A stretch of 12,273 bases of DNA, taken from the NCBI GenBank assembly GCA_964355795.1, contig CAYHEQ010000026.1:1-12273 (forward strand), read 5' to 3'. Below are positions 12,110 through 12,273 of the stretch, one piece after another. Under the pieces are notes generated by a model. That model was not told the origin of the DNA. It saw nothing but the letters and a program-made list of their open reading frames with translations, and made no database searches. This DNA is from CAYHEQ01 sp964355795. Its GTDB lineage: Bacteria > Patescibacteriota > JACPGU01. The translations under genes were made by a program, and so were the position numbers. Every line of letters begins with the position of its first letter. Positions within the stretch are counted from its first letter, which is position 1.

Positions 12110-12273
12110 CTAATTCCCCTTTCCTCCCAAAATCTTTTTCTCAATCTCTTTCGCGAGTTTCTGATTCTCGCGCAGATATTGTTTGACCGATTCGGCGCCT
12201 TGACCGAGCTTCACTTCTCCGTAATCAAACCACGAACCGGATTTGTTGATAATGCCGGCTTTGACGCCAAGGT
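12110..12273 (-). CDS. recA: RecA recombinase, C-terminal end only
   Basis: The last 53 codons and a TAG stop (12110-12112) are inside the window. LGVKAGIINKSGSWFDYGEV then KLGQGAESVKQYLRENQKLA is the well-known RecA C-terminal domain beginning (INKSGSWFxYG...LGQGxxxVKxYL). RecA coats single-stranded DNA, promotes strand exchange and stimulates LexA self-cleavage. The protein ends KEIEKKILGGKGN: the acidic tail of E. coli RecA is missing. The promoter and most of the gene are to the right of the window. recX and the two small genes follow on the same strand. Confidence 0.95.
   Translation of the reverse strand, partial: LGVKAGIINKSGSWFDYGEVKLGQGAESVKQYLRENQKLAKEIEKKILGGKGN

Noticed and set aside
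1..12273. CRISPR array, rRNA or replication origin
   Set aside because: No regularly spaced repeats, no rRNA-like sequence and no DnaA-box cluster were seen, although rpoD, dnaG and recA are present.

Overview
The window looks like a chromosomal piece of a small-genome bacterium, most likely from the Candidate Phyla Radiation (Patescibacteria, Parcubacteria-like). This is an inference. It rests on compact minus-strand gene order, AT-rich spacers, several small toxin-antitoxin pairs, a KilA-N protein and housekeeping genes of slightly unusual sequence. TAA, TAG and TGA all act as stops, so nothing points to a recoded TGA. Every protein gene is on the minus strand; only one tRNA is on the plus strand.

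Layout. Bases 1-1300 hold the most unusual gene. It is a complete LexA repressor fused in frame to the first part of a DNA methyltransferase and is cut by the left window edge. Reading in transcription order (right to left), dnaG (2803-4566) precedes rpoD (1477-2607), the conserved dnaG-rpoD order, and rpoD ends at a strong terminator before the LexA fusion's own promoter. Upstream of dnaG are a nested palindromic repeat, the terminator of a short-chain dehydrogenase, and that dehydrogenase (4754-5521). Next come a Phd/YefM-RelE-type pair (5589-6074), a 2-Cys peroxiredoxin (6176-6757) and a hicBA pair (6809-7295). A 162-bp transposon-like inverted-repeat element sits just upstream of the hicBA promoter. 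It is followed by a palindrome, a tRNA-Ser(GGA) and its terminator.

At 7834-7907 a G homopolymer runs into ten Ns. This is a scaffold join, so the order across it is not certain. To its right are an unrecognised truncated gene with a long, structured, uORF-containing leader and a strong promoter (7908-8566), pyruvate kinase (8603-10051), a KilA-N protein (10084-10914) and recX (10962-11573). A DUF2283/DUF4258 pair (11582-12065) lies between recX and the 3' end of recA (12110-12273).

How it fits together. The window carries the DNA-damage response at both ends: recA and its modulator recX on the right, and on the left a LexA whose self-cleavage residues are all present but which carries a DNA methyltransferase. 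If the fusion is real, RecA-stimulated cleavage would separate the DNA-binding domain from the peptidase-methyltransferase part. That would tie DNA methylation to DNA damage. Three autoregulator-type genes (the lexA fusion, the phd-like antitoxin and hicB) each have a -10 box exactly 6 nt before the ATG, which predicts leaderless mRNAs.
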